64,000 nucleotides of DNA from Prevotella sp. 10(H) (GTDB taxonomy: Bacteria > Bacteroidota > Bacteroidia > Bacteroidales > Dysgonomonadaceae): positions 186,001 to 250,000 of the forward strand of contig NZ_JOMI01000009.1 in the NCBI RefSeq assembly GCF_000711235.1. The letters are read 5' to 3'. Under the pieces are notes generated by a model. The model saw only the letters and a program-made list of their open reading frames with translations. It did no database searches and was not told the origin of the DNA. Every line of letters starts with the position of its first letter. Position 1 is the stretch's first letter. A program made the position numbers and the translations under genes. Shown in pieces: positions 9,365-19,679 of this stretch.

Positions 9365-10822
9365 TTATCTTCTCCAGAAAGTCGGCATGAATAAAGACAA
9401 GACAGTGAATAATTCCAGACGTCCGGTCAGCATAAGGAAACTGAGGTACCATTTAGAGGCTGTTGGTACATCGTAGAAATGTCCGTCGGTTCCTATTTCG
9501 GCCAGACCTCCCCCTACATTTCCTATACAGGAAATGGCAGCGCCTAAGGAGTTCTCAAATTCCATTCCCGACAGGGATAGCAGTAAGCAACTGAATATAA
9601 GAATACCTAGATAGAGGAAGATAAAAGCCAGTACTTTAGTTACGATATCTATCGAAATCACCCGATCGTTGAGGCGGATTGGCAGAATGGCATTAGGATG
9701 TACCTGCCGTTTGAATTCATTGATAGAGTTCTTGAAAAGTATGATTATACGCACTATCTTAATACCTCCGGCTGTAGATCCTGCACAGGCTCCGGTCAGC
9801 ATAAAAATAACCATGATAAACTGGTAAAATGATCCCCAGTTAATAAAGTTCTCGGTAGAAAAGCAGGTCGTAGTAATCATGGAAACTACCTGAAACAAGG
9901 ATGTACGTAGAGATTTCTCCACACCTTCAATTTTTCCCGAAGAATAAAGTCCGAAAGATATTATGGCAACAAAGAGCAGTATAATAAGGACATACCATTT
10001 AAACTCTTCGTTTTTTAATAATTTCATCGGATTGCCTTTCATAAAGAAATAAATGAGAGGAAAATTTATACCTCCGATAAACATAAAAATAGTTATAACG
10101 TATTCCACATAAGCAGAATTCCAGTGTGCAATACTGGCCTGTTTAGTCGAAAATCCGGCAGTGGATATAGTGGTAAATGCATGGCACACCGAATCGAATA
10201 AATTCATAGGGCCGAGCCAAAGTAAGAAGATGAGCACGCCTGTTAAGAGCACATACACCATCCAGAGCCGTTTTGCTATCTGCGATATACGCGGTCTGAA
10301 GCGATCGTAGCCTATTCCAGTAACCTCTGCATCGTACAATACCGATGCGTTGCCGCCCATGGGTAATATGGTAGCCACAAAGACCACGATTCCCAAGCCT
10401 CCCATCCATTGCGTTATGCTGCGCCAGAAGAGTAATCCGTTAGGCATACTTTCTATATCGGTGAGTATGGTAGCGCCTGTAGCCGTAAAGCCCGAGATAG
10501 TCTCAAAATAGGCATCGCTGATATGGGGAATCGAACCGCTGAAATAGAACGGCAGCATCCCGAAAGCCGAGAGCACAATCCACGACATGGCAACCATCAA
10601 GAAGCTTTCGCGTTTTCCTATCGGTTTCGAATAATATTCGGTACCCGTCAGACGGATAGATACACCTGCAAGAAAAGTTATTGCTGCACTTAAAAGTATC
10701 GAATCGCCTGATATTTCGTGGCAGTAATAGGAAACAATGGTTGCCGCCATCATGAAAATAGATTCGATGATAAGCAGAAAGCCGATTGTTTTTAATACGA
10801 AACGATAATTAAAGTTGCTCAT
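9365..10822 (-). CDS. trkH: Trk system potassium uptake protein TrkH
   Basis: A 485-residue potassium channel subunit of the inner membrane. It shows the four-fold M1-P-M2 architecture with selectivity-filter-like loops TGFTATGATI, TTISTAGFST, TTTCFSTENF and ISCIGNVGGG, each with the filter glycine or its equivalent. It follows trkA with 13 bases between, completing the dxs-trkA-trkH operon. TrkA gates TrkH by nucleotide binding. Length and topology are typical. Confidence 0.93.
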   Translation of the reverse strand: MSNFNYRFVLKTIGFLLIIESIFMMAATIVSYYCHEISGDSILLSAAITFLAGVSIRLTGTEYYSKPIGKRESFLMVAMSWIVLSAFGMLPFYFSGSIPHISDAYFETISGFTATGATILTDIESMPNGLLFWRSITQWMGGLGIVVFVATILPMGGNASVLYDAEVTGIGYDRFRPRISQIAKRLWMVYVLLTGVLIFLLWLGPMNLFDSVCHAFTTISTAGFSTKQASIAHWNSAYVEYVITIFMFIGGINFPLIYFFMKGNPMKLLKNEEFKWYVLIILLFVAIISFGLYSSGKIEGVEKSLRTSLFQVVSMITTTCFSTENFINWGSFYQFIMVIFMLTGACAGSTAGGIKIVRIIILFKNSINEFKRQVHPNAILPIRLNDRVISIDIVTKVLAFIFLYLGILIFSCLLLSLSGMEFENSLGAAISCIGNVGGGLAEIGTDGHFYDVPTASKWYLSFLMLTGRLELFTVLSLFMPTFWRR

Positions 10823-10835
10823 TGATCTTTACCGG

Positions 10836-12173
10836 TTAGTGGAAAAGCTTCTCTGCTTCGCGTAATGTATCATCAAGACAAAAGACAACGACATGATCGT
10901 AAGGCTCTATAAGGGTATCGCCATCGATCATCATAGGCTCGCCGTTGCGGATGAGTCCTCCTAATGTCACATTTTTTGGTAATATGATTTTTTTTACTTC
11001 CTTTTTTGTTATTCTAGAATTTGGCCGTGCAATGATTTCAGCCACATCTGCATTGGCCACGGTCAACGATTTTACATTCGATACGTCGGCACTCAGCAAA
11101 AACCTGTATATATTCCCTACAGTAATGAGTTTCTTATTAATAATAGAACCGATATCCAGATTTTCTGCCAGAGAGAAATAATCCATATTTTCAATTTCGG
11201 CCACAGTTTTTCTTACCCCGAAACGTTTGGCCGCCATGCATGCTAAGATATTAACTTCCGAATTTCCAGTAACAGCAATAAACGCATCCATATCCTTTAT
11301 CCCTTCTTGCAACAGGAATTCAGCATTCCGTCCGTCATTGTGGTATACCGTGACGTTTTTAGGAAGTTTCTCCAATAACTGATATGATTTTTCCTTATCC
11401 GATTCCAGCAATTTTATATTTGTGGTATCCGGCAGATACTGACAGGTACGGATAGCGATGCGGCTTCCGCCCATTATCATTACATTTTTGACGTCGAAGG
11501 TTGCTTTGCCTGCTACTTTGGGCAACTCGTTCACATTATCCCTCGTAACGGTAAAAAATACGATGTCCCCTGCCAGAACCTGATCGCTTCCGGTAGGTAT
11601 AATCGTTATATTCTTTCGCTTAATAGCAACTATATGGAACTTTTTATCCTCTTTTCCTAATTCAAGCAACTGCTTATTAACGAGTTCCGAATTCTCCCTA
11701 ACTTTAATACCGGCAAGGATAATACTGCCGTCGCATAATTCGATCCATTGGCGTACCCACGGACGCTTGAGGGCTGTAACGATCTCTTTAGCTGCCAGCA
11801 TCTCAGGATATACCATAGAGCCTACGCCTAGCTTTTCAAAGAATTCTTTATTCTTGGGCAGCAGATATTCGTAATTGTCGATACGGGCAAAGGTCTTCTT
11901 CGCTCCCATATTGGCAGCCAGCATGCATGCGGTAATATTTACAGATTCGTCGGGGGTAACGGCTATAAACAGGTCGGTTTCATCTATGTCTACTTCGGTG
12001 AGGTCTTTTAATGAGGTACATGAGCCTGTCATGGTCATCATTTCAAGGTTGGTACTGGAGAAGTTCAGCTTCTCTTTATCGGAATCCATCAGTACAATGT
12101 CCTGATTTTCCACCGATAGTAATTTAGCCAAATGTGTACCTACGGCTCCTGCACCTGCGATAACTATTCTCAT
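10836..12173 (-). CDS. trkA: Trk system potassium transport protein TrkA
   Basis: A 445-residue cytoplasmic regulator with two RCK (TrkA-N + TrkA-C) repeats. The first Rossmann motif is IAGAGAVGTHLAKLL at the N-terminus, with the acidic VLMDSD at the end of beta-2 for NAD(H). The second begins around residue 225 (VMIMGGSRIAIRTC) and lacks the perfect GxGxxG, which is usual for the second lobe. A TrkA-C domain follows each. It lies 12 bases downstream of dxs and 13 upstream of trkH. Confidence 0.93.
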   Translation of the reverse strand: MRIVIAGAGAVGTHLAKLLSVENQDIVLMDSDKEKLNFSSTNLEMMTMTGSCTSLKDLTEVDIDETDLFIAVTPDESVNITACMLAANMGAKKTFARIDNYEYLLPKNKEFFEKLGVGSMVYPEMLAAKEIVTALKRPWVRQWIELCDGSIILAGIKVRENSELVNKQLLELGKEDKKFHIVAIKRKNITIIPTGSDQVLAGDIVFFTVTRDNVNELPKVAGKATFDVKNVMIMGGSRIAIRTCQYLPDTTNIKLLESDKEKSYQLLEKLPKNVTVYHNDGRNAEFLLQEGIKDMDAFIAVTGNSEVNILACMAAKRFGVRKTVAEIENMDYFSLAENLDIGSIINKKLITVGNIYRFLLSADVSNVKSLTVANADVAEIIARPNSRITKKEVKKIILPKNVTLGGLIRNGEPMMIDGDTLIEPYDHVVVFCLDDTLREAEKLFH

Positions 12174-12185
12174 CGATACCTGTAT

Positions 12186-14132
12186 CTATTTATATTCCTT
12201 TTCGTGCTTCGATTGAGTTGACTTTATTTCACTCAAAACTTCCTGCATACGTTTTGCCAGCCCTAAAGCATCTATTTCGCATAGCCTGTTCAGTTCTTTG
12301 ACAGAACCATGCGTAACGAATTCGTCCGGCAAACCTACTCTGGTTACATTGACATTATGATAATTATTTTCGGAAAGGTATTCAAGTACAGCACTTCCCA
12401 TACCACCGTTTATGACGCCATTTTCGATAGTCATCACATCCGTGAAATTCTCCGCAACCTCTTTCAATAGTTCAGTATCGATAGGTTTCAGGAACATCAT
12501 ATCATAATGGGCTATAGAATAGCCTGTATCTCCTTCGAGTATGCCGATAGCTTCTCTTGCTGCATTTCCTATCGGGCCGATAGTCAGTACTGCAAGGTCT
12601 TTCCCGCCTTTAAGCTTTCGTCCCTTTCCTATTTCAAGCTTTTCCATTTTGCATTCCCAGTCACACAATTCACCTTGTCCGCGAGGATACCGGATAACAA
12701 ACGGCCCGTTATTGCCATAAGCAGCTGTATACATCAGATGACGGAGATAATGCTCGTTGTATGGAGATGCTATAATCAGATTCGGGATACAACGCATATA
12801 AGCTAGGTCGAATGCCCCGTGATGCGTAGGGCCGTCTTCACCGACTAGGCCTGCCCTGTCGAGGCACATAATTACATGGAGCTTTTGCAGGGCGACATCG
12901 TGTATAACCTGATCGTATGCCCTCTGCATAAAGGAAGAATATATATTACAGAACGGTATTAAACCCTCTTTTGCCAAGCCTGCAGAATAAGTTACTGCAT
13001 GCGCTTCTGCTATGCCCACATCGAATGCCCTTTCGGGGAACTCTTTCATCAGATATGTCATCGAAGAACCTGTCGGCATGGCTGGGGTGATACCTACTAT
13101 CTTTTCATCTTTTTGGGCCAGTTCTACTAATGTATGTCCGAATACATCCTGATATAACTGCGGCTGGTCTTTCGACCTTACTATGATGCGTTCCCCGGTT
13201 TCCTTATCGAACTTTCCCGGAGCATGCCATACGGTGGCAGACACTTCGGCCGGCTTAAATCCCTTACCTTTTATGGTATGGATATGCAGCATTTTAGGAC
13301 CTTTGAGATTCTTTATATTTTGGAGTACACGTATCAGCCCGCGCAAATCGTGACCGTCTACAGGCCCGAAATAGCGGATATTAAATCCTTCGAAAAGATT
13401 ATGCTGTTTAGTTAAAAGAGATTTTAAGCTATTGTTGAACCTGAGTATAAAGTTTTTACCTTTTTCCGTGATAAGGTTTCCTTTTTTAAACTTCTGATAT
13501 ACATCGTTACGCACGCGGTTATATGCCTGCGATGTTGTCATCTTTACCAGATAATCCCTGATGCCTCCCACATTATTATCGATAGCCATATCGTTATCAT
13601 TCAATATGATAAGCATATCGTTAGGCTGTGAATTTGCATTATTCAATGCTTCAAAAGCCAATCCTCCTGTCATAGAACCGTCTCCTATTACGGCCACTAC
13701 ATGCCTGTCTTCATGTTTCAGGCTTGATGCCACGGCCATACCTAATGCTGCAGAAATCGAGTTGGAAGCATGCCCCGCAATAAAAGCGTCGTATTCGCTC
13801 TCGGTCGGACTTGGAAAACCTGCTAGTCCCCCGAAACGGCGGTTGGTATGAAACTTTTCTTTTCTTCCGGTAAGTATTTTATGGCTGTATGCCTGATGTC
13901 CTACATCCCATACGATGCGGTCGTAAGGCGTATTATATACATAATGAAGGGCAACGGTAAGTTCGACTGTACCAAGGCTGGAACCGAAATGCCCGGGGTT
14001 GTTGCTTAACTGATCGATAATAAATGTCCTCAAGTCGGAGCATAGAGTTTCCAACTCATCTATGCTGAGATCCTTCATATCTGAAGGAAAATTTATCTTG
14101 TCTAATACCGATATATTATTTTGTTCGCTCAT
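12186..14132 (-). CDS. dxs: 1-deoxy-D-xylulose-5-phosphate synthase
   Basis: Catalyses the thiamine-dependent condensation of pyruvate and glyceraldehyde-3-phosphate, the first step of the MEP isoprenoid pathway. The ThDP motif starts with GDGSMTGG at residues 150-157 and ends with the LNDNDMAID region. The transketolase-like pyrimidine domain carries [15 protein letters not shown], diagnostic for DXS. Length 648 is close to the family norm of about 630. It is the first gene of an operon with trkA and trkH, a coupling seen in other Bacteroidales as far as I recall. Confidence 0.97.
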   Translation of the reverse strand: MSEQNNISVLDKINFPSDMKDLSIDELETLCSDLRTFIIDQLSNNPGHFGSSLGTVELTVALHYVYNTPYDRIVWDVGHQAYSHKILTGRKEKFHTNRRFGGLAGFPSPTESEYDAFIAGHASNSISAALGMAVASSLKHEDRHVVAVIGDGSMTGGLAFEALNNANSQPNDMLIILNDNDMAIDNNVGGIRDYLVKMTTSQAYNRVRNDVYQKFKKGNLITEKGKNFILRFNNSLKSLLTKQHNLFEGFNIRYFGPVDGHDLRGLIRVLQNIKNLKGPKMLHIHTIKGKGFKPAEVSATVWHAPGKFDKETGERIIVRSKDQPQLYQDVFGHTLVELAQKDEKIVGITPAMPTGSSMTYLMKEFPERAFDVGIAEAHAVTYSAGLAKEGLIPFCNIYSSFMQRAYDQVIHDVALQKLHVIMCLDRAGLVGEDGPTHHGAFDLAYMRCIPNLIIASPYNEHYLRHLMYTAAYGNNGPFVIRYPRGQGELCDWECKMEKLEIGKGRKLKGGKDLAVLTIGPIGNAAREAIGILEGDTGYSIAHYDMMFLKPIDTELLKEVAENFTDVMTIENGVINGGMGSAVLEYLSENNYHNVNVTRVGLPDEFVTHGSVKELNRLCEIDALGLAKRMQEVLSEIKSTQSKHEKEYK

Positions 14133-14272
14133 AATTGTTCTCTTCTTCTCAGAACCGCCTTTTTACAGGCGTAAATAAACAAGCAAATATATAAAAGAAA
14201 AGCTATTTAAAGGGTGATATTTTGCTAAATTTCTATGTTTAACTAAAATAGATTTTTTTTAGAGTCATAACT

Positions 14273-15097
14273 CTATCTGCGACGCATAGGTATAATTGAA
14301 GGGCTTTCTTTCGGTAGCCGGAATACCATTGGAATAGTGAAAAATACTGAAACCGGTTCCCCTCCTTTCAATTCTCCCGGTTCCCAGGGAGGCATCGCCT
14401 TTACTACCCACATGGCTTCCGCATCACATTCAGGACTAATTCCTTTAATAAGTTCTACATCACGAATTTGTCCATCTTTACCAACAACAAACCGGACAAG
14501 AACCCTACCTTCTACCTTATCGATTATTGCTTTGTGAGGATACTGCAAGTTATTTTTAAGAAACTCAATAAGCCCTGCTTCCCCACCCGGAAAAGACGGC
14601 ATTCTTTCTACAATTTTTTCCTGAGGCTTTAGGTCTATTTTTTTAAAGACGACCATATATGTTGTCAAAGTATTGACAGCCTTGCCTTTTATTTTTCCCG
14701 GAATCATTTTGGGTAGTTGCTTCATGACTCTGACTGCCTCTGCATTATAAACCGGATTCAATCCCCAAACTACTCCAATGTCTTTTATTCTCCCTTTATC
14801 TGTTACTACAAATTTAAGCAGTACTCCTTTATTAGTTAAAGAATCGGGATTGACATCTTCCGGATATTTTAAGTTACTGTCAAAGAACTCTTCCATTATT
14901 TTGTCCCCACCTGCTATTTCAGGATCTTCATCTACAAATTCATTGGTGTTAGATTTAACGGGATTGTGGTAAAGTTTATTTTTGTGAGCCAGATATATGA
15001 TAGTATCAGTCTTTATAAGATTTTCATTCGCCTTTGTATTTAATGAAAATATAAGAGTAGACAATAACAATCCTACGATTTTGAATGCAAATTTCAT
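14273..15097 (-). CDS. exported protein with two TonB C-terminal domains
   Basis: About 274 residues starting at ATG 15097. The longer start at 15127 would put charged and polar residues ahead of a good signal sequence (MKFAFKIVGLLLSTLIFS). Two copies of the TonB_C fold (PF03544) are visible: around residues 60-150 (VLLKFVVTDKGRIKDIGVVWG) and 165-260 (VLVRFVVGKDGQIRDVELIKG), each with the P-x-F/G-G opening. There is no proline-rich periplasmic spacer and only a cleavable-looking N-terminus, so it is more likely a periplasmic TonB-C-type protein than an energy transducer. Partner unknown. Confidence 0.75.
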   Translation of the reverse strand: MKFAFKIVGLLLSTLIFSLNTKANENLIKTDTIIYLAHKNKLYHNPVKSNTNEFVDEDPEIAGGDKIMEEFFDSNLKYPEDVNPDSLTNKGVLLKFVVTDKGRIKDIGVVWGLNPVYNAEAVRVMKQLPKMIPGKIKGKAVNTLTTYMVVFKKIDLKPQEKIVERMPSFPGGEAGLIEFLKNNLQYPHKAIIDKVEGRVLVRFVVGKDGQIRDVELIKGISPECDAEAMWVVKAMPPWEPGELKGGEPVSVFFTIPMVFRLPKESPSIIPMRRR

Positions 15098-15149
15098 ATA
15101 CTTTTTGTAATAATTATAAGAATACAAATGTAGTCTATATATTTAATAT

Positions 15150-15187
15150 CATTAAAAAGAAAGCAGCCAGAAATTCCTCTGACTGCT
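15150..15187 (-). terminator. rho-independent terminator of the DEAD-box helicase gene
   Basis: AGCAGCCAGA (15162-15171) pairs with TCTGACTGCT (15178-15187) around a 6-base loop, with one C-A mismatch. On the minus strand the hairpin is followed by TTTCTTTTT (plus A-rich 15153-15161). It lies between the helicase stop at 15210 and the TonB-C gene. Confidence 0.75.
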
Positions 15188-15209
15188 TATCCTATACCAT
15201 TTATAATAT

Positions 15210-17036
15210 TTAAGAATATTTCGGCTTCCGGCCACCTTTCCTGTGTCCTTTATCGGAAGGTTTTGATGACTTGTAATCTGAATTCCTTCTTGATCCGCGT
15301 TCCGGACGGGAATCGCTATATTCTTTCTTTCCTACACGTCCGCCATAACGTGAAGCTCCTGTGTTTCCACGGTCACCACCTCCGCCTTGTGCAACTTCTA
15401 CCGAAATACGGCGTCCGTTCTGTTCCTGTTTGCTCATGCCTTTTATTACCTTTTGGGCATCTTTCTCGGGAACTTCGAAGAAAGAGAAATTCTGCATGAT
15501 ATCGATACGGCCGATATTTACTTTCTCCGGTACGAAATCATTTACCAATCCCATTAATGTGGCAGGATTTACATGATCGGTACGTCCGATATTGATAAAC
15601 AGGCGCGAATATCCTCTTTCGGCACCGCGGCTTCCACCCGAAGAACGGTCTGAATATTCGCGGTCTTTGCGGCGAGGATAAGATTTTTCTTCACGGGTAT
15701 ATCGGTCGGAAGGGGATTCAATTTCCTGAGCATCGCGATAATAATCGATCAGGCGATTAAACTCGAGAGCCATTACACGTTTGATAATATCTTCTTTTTC
15801 GAGCCAGTCCAGTTTTCTGTATACAGAAGGTAGTAACTTAGATATTTCGTCCTCGTTTACTTTTACTTTTTCAATACGGTCAACAAGGTTGAGCAATTGT
15901 TTTTCGCATATCGCTTCTCCCGATGGGATAGTTCCCTGTTCGAATTTCTTGTTTATTATTTTTTCTATCTCTCTGATCTTGCCCTTTTCTTTTACATGGA
16001 CAATAGAGATGGAAGTTCCTGTTTTTCCGGCACGTCCTGTACGTCCGCTACGGTGTGTATACGATTCTATATCGTCAGGCAATCCATAATTGATTACATG
16101 TGTAAGATCGTCTACATCCAGTCCGCGTGCTGCAACATCCGTAGCAACAAGCAGCTGTATGTTACGGATACGGAATTTCTGCATTACATAATCGCGTTGT
16201 GCCTGTGACAGGTCTCCATGCAGTGAGTCTGCATTGTAGCCGTCCTGTATCAGTTTATCTGCAATTTCCTGCGTTTCGCGGCGGGTACGGCAAAAAATGA
16301 TACCGTAAATATTCGGATAAAAGTCTGCAATGCGTTTCAGTGCCAGATATTTGTCTTTGGCATGCACCATATAATATACATGCTTTACATTGCTCGAACC
16401 TTCGTTTTTGCGTCCTATGGTGATTTCCTTAGGATTTTGCATGTATTTTTTGGTGATCTTCGCTATTTCTTTAGGCATGGTTGCCGAGAAGAGAAGCATG
16501 CTTCTCCCTTCGGGCACTTTGGAAAGTATCTCATCGATACTCTCGGTAAAGCCCATGTTGAGCATTTCGTCCGCTTCGTCGAGCACAACATTTTTCACGC
16601 TCTTCAAGTCGACAGTCTTACGGTTGATAAGGTCTATCAGACGTCCCGGAGTGGCAACAATAATCTGTACTCCTCTCTTCAGTGATTTAATCTGGCTTTC
16701 GATGCTTGAACCGCCATATACAGGCAATACCCTCAGATTATCGATATATTTGGAATAATCGGCCAGATCGCCTGCTATCTGCAGGCATAGCTCGCGTGTA
16801 GGACAAAGGATAAGTGCCTGAGGTACATTTTCCTTCACATTAACTTTCTGTAATACAGGTAAACCGAAAGCCGCAGTCTTTCCTGTTCCTGTTTGCGCCA
16901 GTGCAATAACGTCGCTCGTGTCGCCCAGCAAATACGGAATCACTTCTTCTTGCACGGGCATGGGATTTTCGTATCCCATTTCTTCGATTGCCTTACGTAT
17001 ATTCGCGGCAACCCCTAATTCTTCAAATGTTTTCAT
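15210..17036 (-). CDS. DEAD-box RNA helicase with DbpA-type RNA-binding domain
   Basis: A 608-residue ATP-dependent RNA helicase of the DeaD/CsdA group. In order: Q motif (EEMGYENPMPVQEEVIP), Walker A AQTGTGKT (about 45-52), PTRELC, DEAD box (about 155), SAT, then in the second RecA lobe DVAARGLD and HRSGRTGRAG. Residues about 465-540 form the DbpA/CsdA RNA-binding fold (LFINIGRTDHVNPATLMGLV), and the tail is rich in R, G, S and K. A TACCTTTG -7 box on the minus strand (17139-17146) implies a leader of about 95 bases, a length often seen on cold-regulated helicase mRNAs; cold regulation itself is inference. Confidence 0.93.
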   Translation of the reverse strand: MKTFEELGVAANIRKAIEEMGYENPMPVQEEVIPYLLGDTSDVIALAQTGTGKTAAFGLPVLQKVNVKENVPQALILCPTRELCLQIAGDLADYSKYIDNLRVLPVYGGSSIESQIKSLKRGVQIIVATPGRLIDLINRKTVDLKSVKNVVLDEADEMLNMGFTESIDEILSKVPEGRSMLLFSATMPKEIAKITKKYMQNPKEITIGRKNEGSSNVKHVYYMVHAKDKYLALKRIADFYPNIYGIIFCRTRRETQEIADKLIQDGYNADSLHGDLSQAQRDYVMQKFRIRNIQLLVATDVAARGLDVDDLTHVINYGLPDDIESYTHRSGRTGRAGKTGTSISIVHVKEKGKIREIEKIINKKFEQGTIPSGEAICEKQLLNLVDRIEKVKVNEDEISKLLPSVYRKLDWLEKEDIIKRVMALEFNRLIDYYRDAQEIESPSDRYTREEKSYPRRKDREYSDRSSGGSRGAERGYSRLFINIGRTDHVNPATLMGLVNDFVPEKVNIGRIDIMQNFSFFEVPEKDAQKVIKGMSKQEQNGRRISVEVAQGGGGDRGNTGASRYGGRVGKKEYSDSRPERGSRRNSDYKSSKPSDKGHRKGGRKPKYS

Positions 17037-17138
17037 TAAAAATTTTCAAATAACTATGTGGTAATTAAGCCCTCTAAAAATAGCCAACTCCCACCCCAAA
17101 AACATTCGACATAAAAGAGTCCGCCAAAAAAGGACGCG

Positions 17139-17146
17139 CAAAGGTA
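17139..17146 (-). promoter_or_regulatory. -7 promoter box for the DEAD-box helicase
   Basis: Minus-strand TACCTTTG matches TAnnTTTG and lies 102 bases upstream of the helicase start at 17036. It marks a probable long 5' leader. Confidence 0.4.
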
Positions 17147-17221
17147 GTGATTACTTTTCAGTTTTTTAAAACATTTAGTAATAACTTTATCTAAGTATGG
17201 AAGTTGTAGCTTAAAAAATGC

Positions 17222-17229
17222 TATTTTTG
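17222..17229 (+). promoter_or_regulatory. -7 promoter box for the FKBP gene
   Basis: TATTTTTG, with a TTG at 17204-17206, upstream of ATG 17299. It is divergent from the helicase promoter in the same 260-base gap. Confidence 0.4.
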
Positions 17230-17298
17230 CATTTCTATTGATAACGCTCACTTATTCAGAAACTATAAACAGAATATCAATAAATAAACAATAATAAT

Positions 17299-18282
17299 AT
17301 GAAAAAATTACTTTTCTCTTTGGCAGCATGTGCATTATTAAGCCCAATGGCTTTATCTGCACAGACGGTGCTTAAAAACCAGGCCGATACGATTTCGTAT
17401 GCTTTGGGAGTTACTATGGTACAGAGTGGTCTAAAGCCATATCTGAACCAGATGGGAGTTATAACCGACACGGCTGCAGTTAGGACAGATTATATGTCAA
17501 AAATCGAGAAGGAAGCCGATGCTGCAAAAAAAGATAAACTGAAAAGAGAACTGTATGTGAAATTAGATTCACTGAATGTGGCAAATACGGTAAATCTCAG
17601 CGAGTTTCTCACAGGATTTACGCAAACAATATATCAGGATAAGAGTAAATCGGCATATAATGCCGGAGCAGCTATCGGAAGCCAGTTGTCGGCTATGACC
17701 GGTAAATTCTCGGAAGAGATGCTTGGTACTCCCGACCTTTTCAGTACCGGGGCTTTTATTGCAGCGTTCTCGAGCAGTCTGAAAGATGAACAATTGCTTA
17801 TCGAGGATTCTGAGAGTATAATTCAGGATGCTTCACAGAAGGCGCAGGAAGCTAAAGAACTGGCTCAGGCTGAAGCAGCTAAAGCAGAGTATGCAACCCA
17901 GATAGCTGAAGGTGATAAGTTTTTGGCAGACAATAAAAAGAAAAAAGGTGTTGTTATACTTCCTAGTGGTTTGCAATATAAGATTATTACAGAGGGTAAG
18001 GGCGCTAAACCTACATCGAGCGATCGCGTAACCGTACATTATAAAGGTACTCTCATCGATGGTACTGTATTCGACAGTAGCTACGAACGGGGAGAACCTA
18101 CTACATTTGGTGTAGGACAGGTGATAAAAGGATGGTCAGAAGCGCTGCAGCTGATGCCTGTAGGGTCGAAATGGATGTTGTATATTCCATACGATCTGGC
18201 TTACGGGCCTAGAGATCAGGGTAAGATCAAACCTTTCTCCAACCTGATTTTTGAAGTTGAACTGATCGATATTCCGAACTAA
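17299..18282 (+). CDS. FKBP-type peptidyl-prolyl cis-trans isomerase, exported
   Basis: A 327-residue Mip/FkpA-like isomerase that would assist protein folding in the periplasm. Residues 1-21 are a clear signal peptide ending ALSAQ. An FKBP_N dimerisation region with long helices (about 30-210, including an Ala/Glu/Lys-rich coiled segment) leads into a C-terminal FKBP domain (about 222-326). That domain has [37 protein letters not shown] and the closing FEVELIDI. It is a single-gene unit with its own promoter and terminator. It is longer than FkpA (270) because of an enlarged N-terminal domain. Confidence 0.9.
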   Translation: MKKLLFSLAACALLSPMALSAQTVLKNQADTISYALGVTMVQSGLKPYLNQMGVITDTAAVRTDYMSKIEKEADAAKKDKLKRELYVKLDSLNVANTVNLSEFLTGFTQTIYQDKSKSAYNAGAAIGSQLSAMTGKFSEEMLGTPDLFSTGAFIAAFSSSLKDEQLLIEDSESIIQDASQKAQEAKELAQAEAAKAEYATQIAEGDKFLADNKKKKGVVILPSGLQYKIITEGKGAKPTSSDRVTVHYKGTLIDGTVFDSSYERGEPTTFGVGQVIKGWSEALQLMPVGSKWMLYIPYDLAYGPRDQGKIKPFSNLIFEVELIDIPN

Positions 18283-18306
18283 AATATTTTGAGTATATAT
18301 AAAACG

Positions 18307-18344
18307 AACGGGTCTGACATCATCTGCCAGGCCCGTTTGTTTTT
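18307..18344 (+). terminator. rho-independent terminator of the FKBP gene
   Basis: AACGGGTCTG (18307-18316) pairs with CAGGCCCGTT (18328-18337), with one T-G pair, followed by TTGTTTTT. Confidence 0.85.
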
Positions 18345-18378
18345 AGTGCTCATTTGTTAAATGGTATCAGATAAAGAA

Positions 18379-18603
18379 TTAATAGCTGGTTTCTACCATC
18401 AGTGAATTCAGTTCGACACACAGCAGGCCGTTCCTGTCAGAAAAACGGACCTTATTTTCTCTGAGCAGCCACCCTAAAGCCATAAATATGACCCGGTCTC
18501 TGCAATGAGTATGATCTCCGATCTCTCTGATAGTCAATCTTCCTTTGTGTGACAATAATGTGAAAATGTTACCGGCATTAATTCCAACATCTTTTTCTGT
18601 CAT
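18379..18603 (-). CDS. small winged-helix protein (DUF2582-like)
   Basis: A 74-residue protein from ATG 18603 (MTEKDVG). The upstream in-frame ATG at 18651 adds a Phe/Leu/Asn-rich stretch that does not look coding. The body has the pattern of small winged helix-turn-helix proteins common in Bacteroidales: AGNIFTLLSHKG / LTIREIGDH / VIFMALGWLLRENKV. It may bind DNA or act as a partner in a larger complex. No operon neighbours. Target unknown. Confidence 0.65.
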   Translation of the reverse strand: MTEKDVGINAGNIFTLLSHKGRLTIREIGDHTHCRDRVIFMALGWLLRENKVRFSDRNGLLCVELNSLMVETSY

Positions 18604-18888
18604 GATGCAAAATAATTTAAATAGATTAAACAGATTATATTGATTCTCCACGATGGGCCTCTGATAAAGAGATAACTGTTTTTGCCTGATTCGTTCATCA
18701 GACCGAAAGTGTGTATAATTTAATCCTTAAACTGAATGATACAGACAGAATTTATTATACATAAATTTTATAGAAATTTAATTACGGATGTATTTGTCTC
18801 TCTTTCTTTCCTTTATTAGTGTCAAACGACAGTGTTAATTTCCTCTGATTTTAATGGCATTTATATAATTCAATCCCTATACAACTAC
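18604..18888. other. intergenic region, nothing recognised
   Basis: About 285 bases of AT-rich sequence upstream of the winged-helix gene. No ORF, RNA gene or repeat is recognised. Confidence 0.4.
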
Positions 18889-18926
18889 AACACCTGATCG
18901 TGAATAAATGTTCACGGTCAGGTGTT
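18889..18926. terminator. long hairpin terminator
   Basis: A 16-base stem (AACACCTGATCGTGAA with TTCACGGTCAGGTGTT, one T-G-type mismatch) around the 6-base loop TAAATG. It lies 37 bases past the stop of the secreted-protein gene on the minus strand and probably ends the cell-wall operon. The T tracts on both sides are weak. Confidence 0.65.
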
Positions 18927-18963
18927 CTTTCGACGCAATAATTAAATTTTTATTAATTATCCG

Positions 18964-19674
18964 TTATTTTTTCGTCGGATCGAAGATATATACATTGGCT
19001 ACGCCACGCGGTGAAACCTGCCACATTGCCTGATAGTAATTGTCTGTACCACCGTTATTTGCAATGACATAAACAATGTCTTTTTTCTCGTTATAATATA
19101 TGGCCATATTATCGATTTCCGGTTCTAACAAATGTTCATAAAATTTTTTCGGAAATGTAATAGTTTTTCCTTTAATAGTAACAGATATGGATTGATACCG
19201 AAGCTGTGGAGAGCGCCATTTACCTGCGCCTTTCGCTTCCTTTCCATTGACTGTATAGCCGGATGATGAATTTTTTATGGATGTATCTTTAGATGTGATT
19301 TTTGCCACGTCTACGCGGGCGCGCACTTTATCGCTTTTGAATGAAACGTAACCATGAGCCGACAATCGTTCCACTTCTATAATATCGTAATCTTCCACCC
19401 GCATTATCAGCGAACTTTGTAGATATCCGTTTTGAGTTGTCCGGGATGGTGTATAATAGTCGGCATAACGCCAGGGATCGGTTCCGGGAGTGATAGGAAA
19501 CATGTAGAATACGGAGTCGTTAGGTACGTTAATTGCATTCTTCAAATCTCCCAGACGGGGACAGAAGTCTATACTTCCCCTTATTGTATCGTTCGCTACT
19601 ACAAACTGAGCAGATGCATTATATGCAAAAGCACTCAGGATAAAGATGAGTAAGATTGTGTTAGTTTTTTTCAT
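18964..19674 (-). CDS. secreted protein of unknown function
   Basis: 236 residues with a signal peptide (residues 1-22, ending NASAQ). The mature part is beta-rich with many aromatic residues (YYTPSRTT, WRSPQLRYQSI, YYQAMWQVSP) and no catalytic motif I recognise. It follows the VanX-like gene by 5 bases and is the last gene of the GH3-acidic protein-VanX operon, so an envelope role is suggested by context only. Confidence 0.7.
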   Translation of the reverse strand: MKKTNTILLIFILSAFAYNASAQFVVANDTIRGSIDFCPRLGDLKNAINVPNDSVFYMFPITPGTDPWRYADYYTPSRTTQNGYLQSSLIMRVEDYDIIEVERLSAHGYVSFKSDKVRARVDVAKITSKDTSIKNSSSGYTVNGKEAKGAGKWRSPQLRYQSISVTIKGKTITFPKKFYEHLLEPEIDNMAIYYNEKKDIVYVIANNGGTDNYYQAMWQVSPRGVANVYIFDPTKK

Positions 19675-19679
19675 AACCG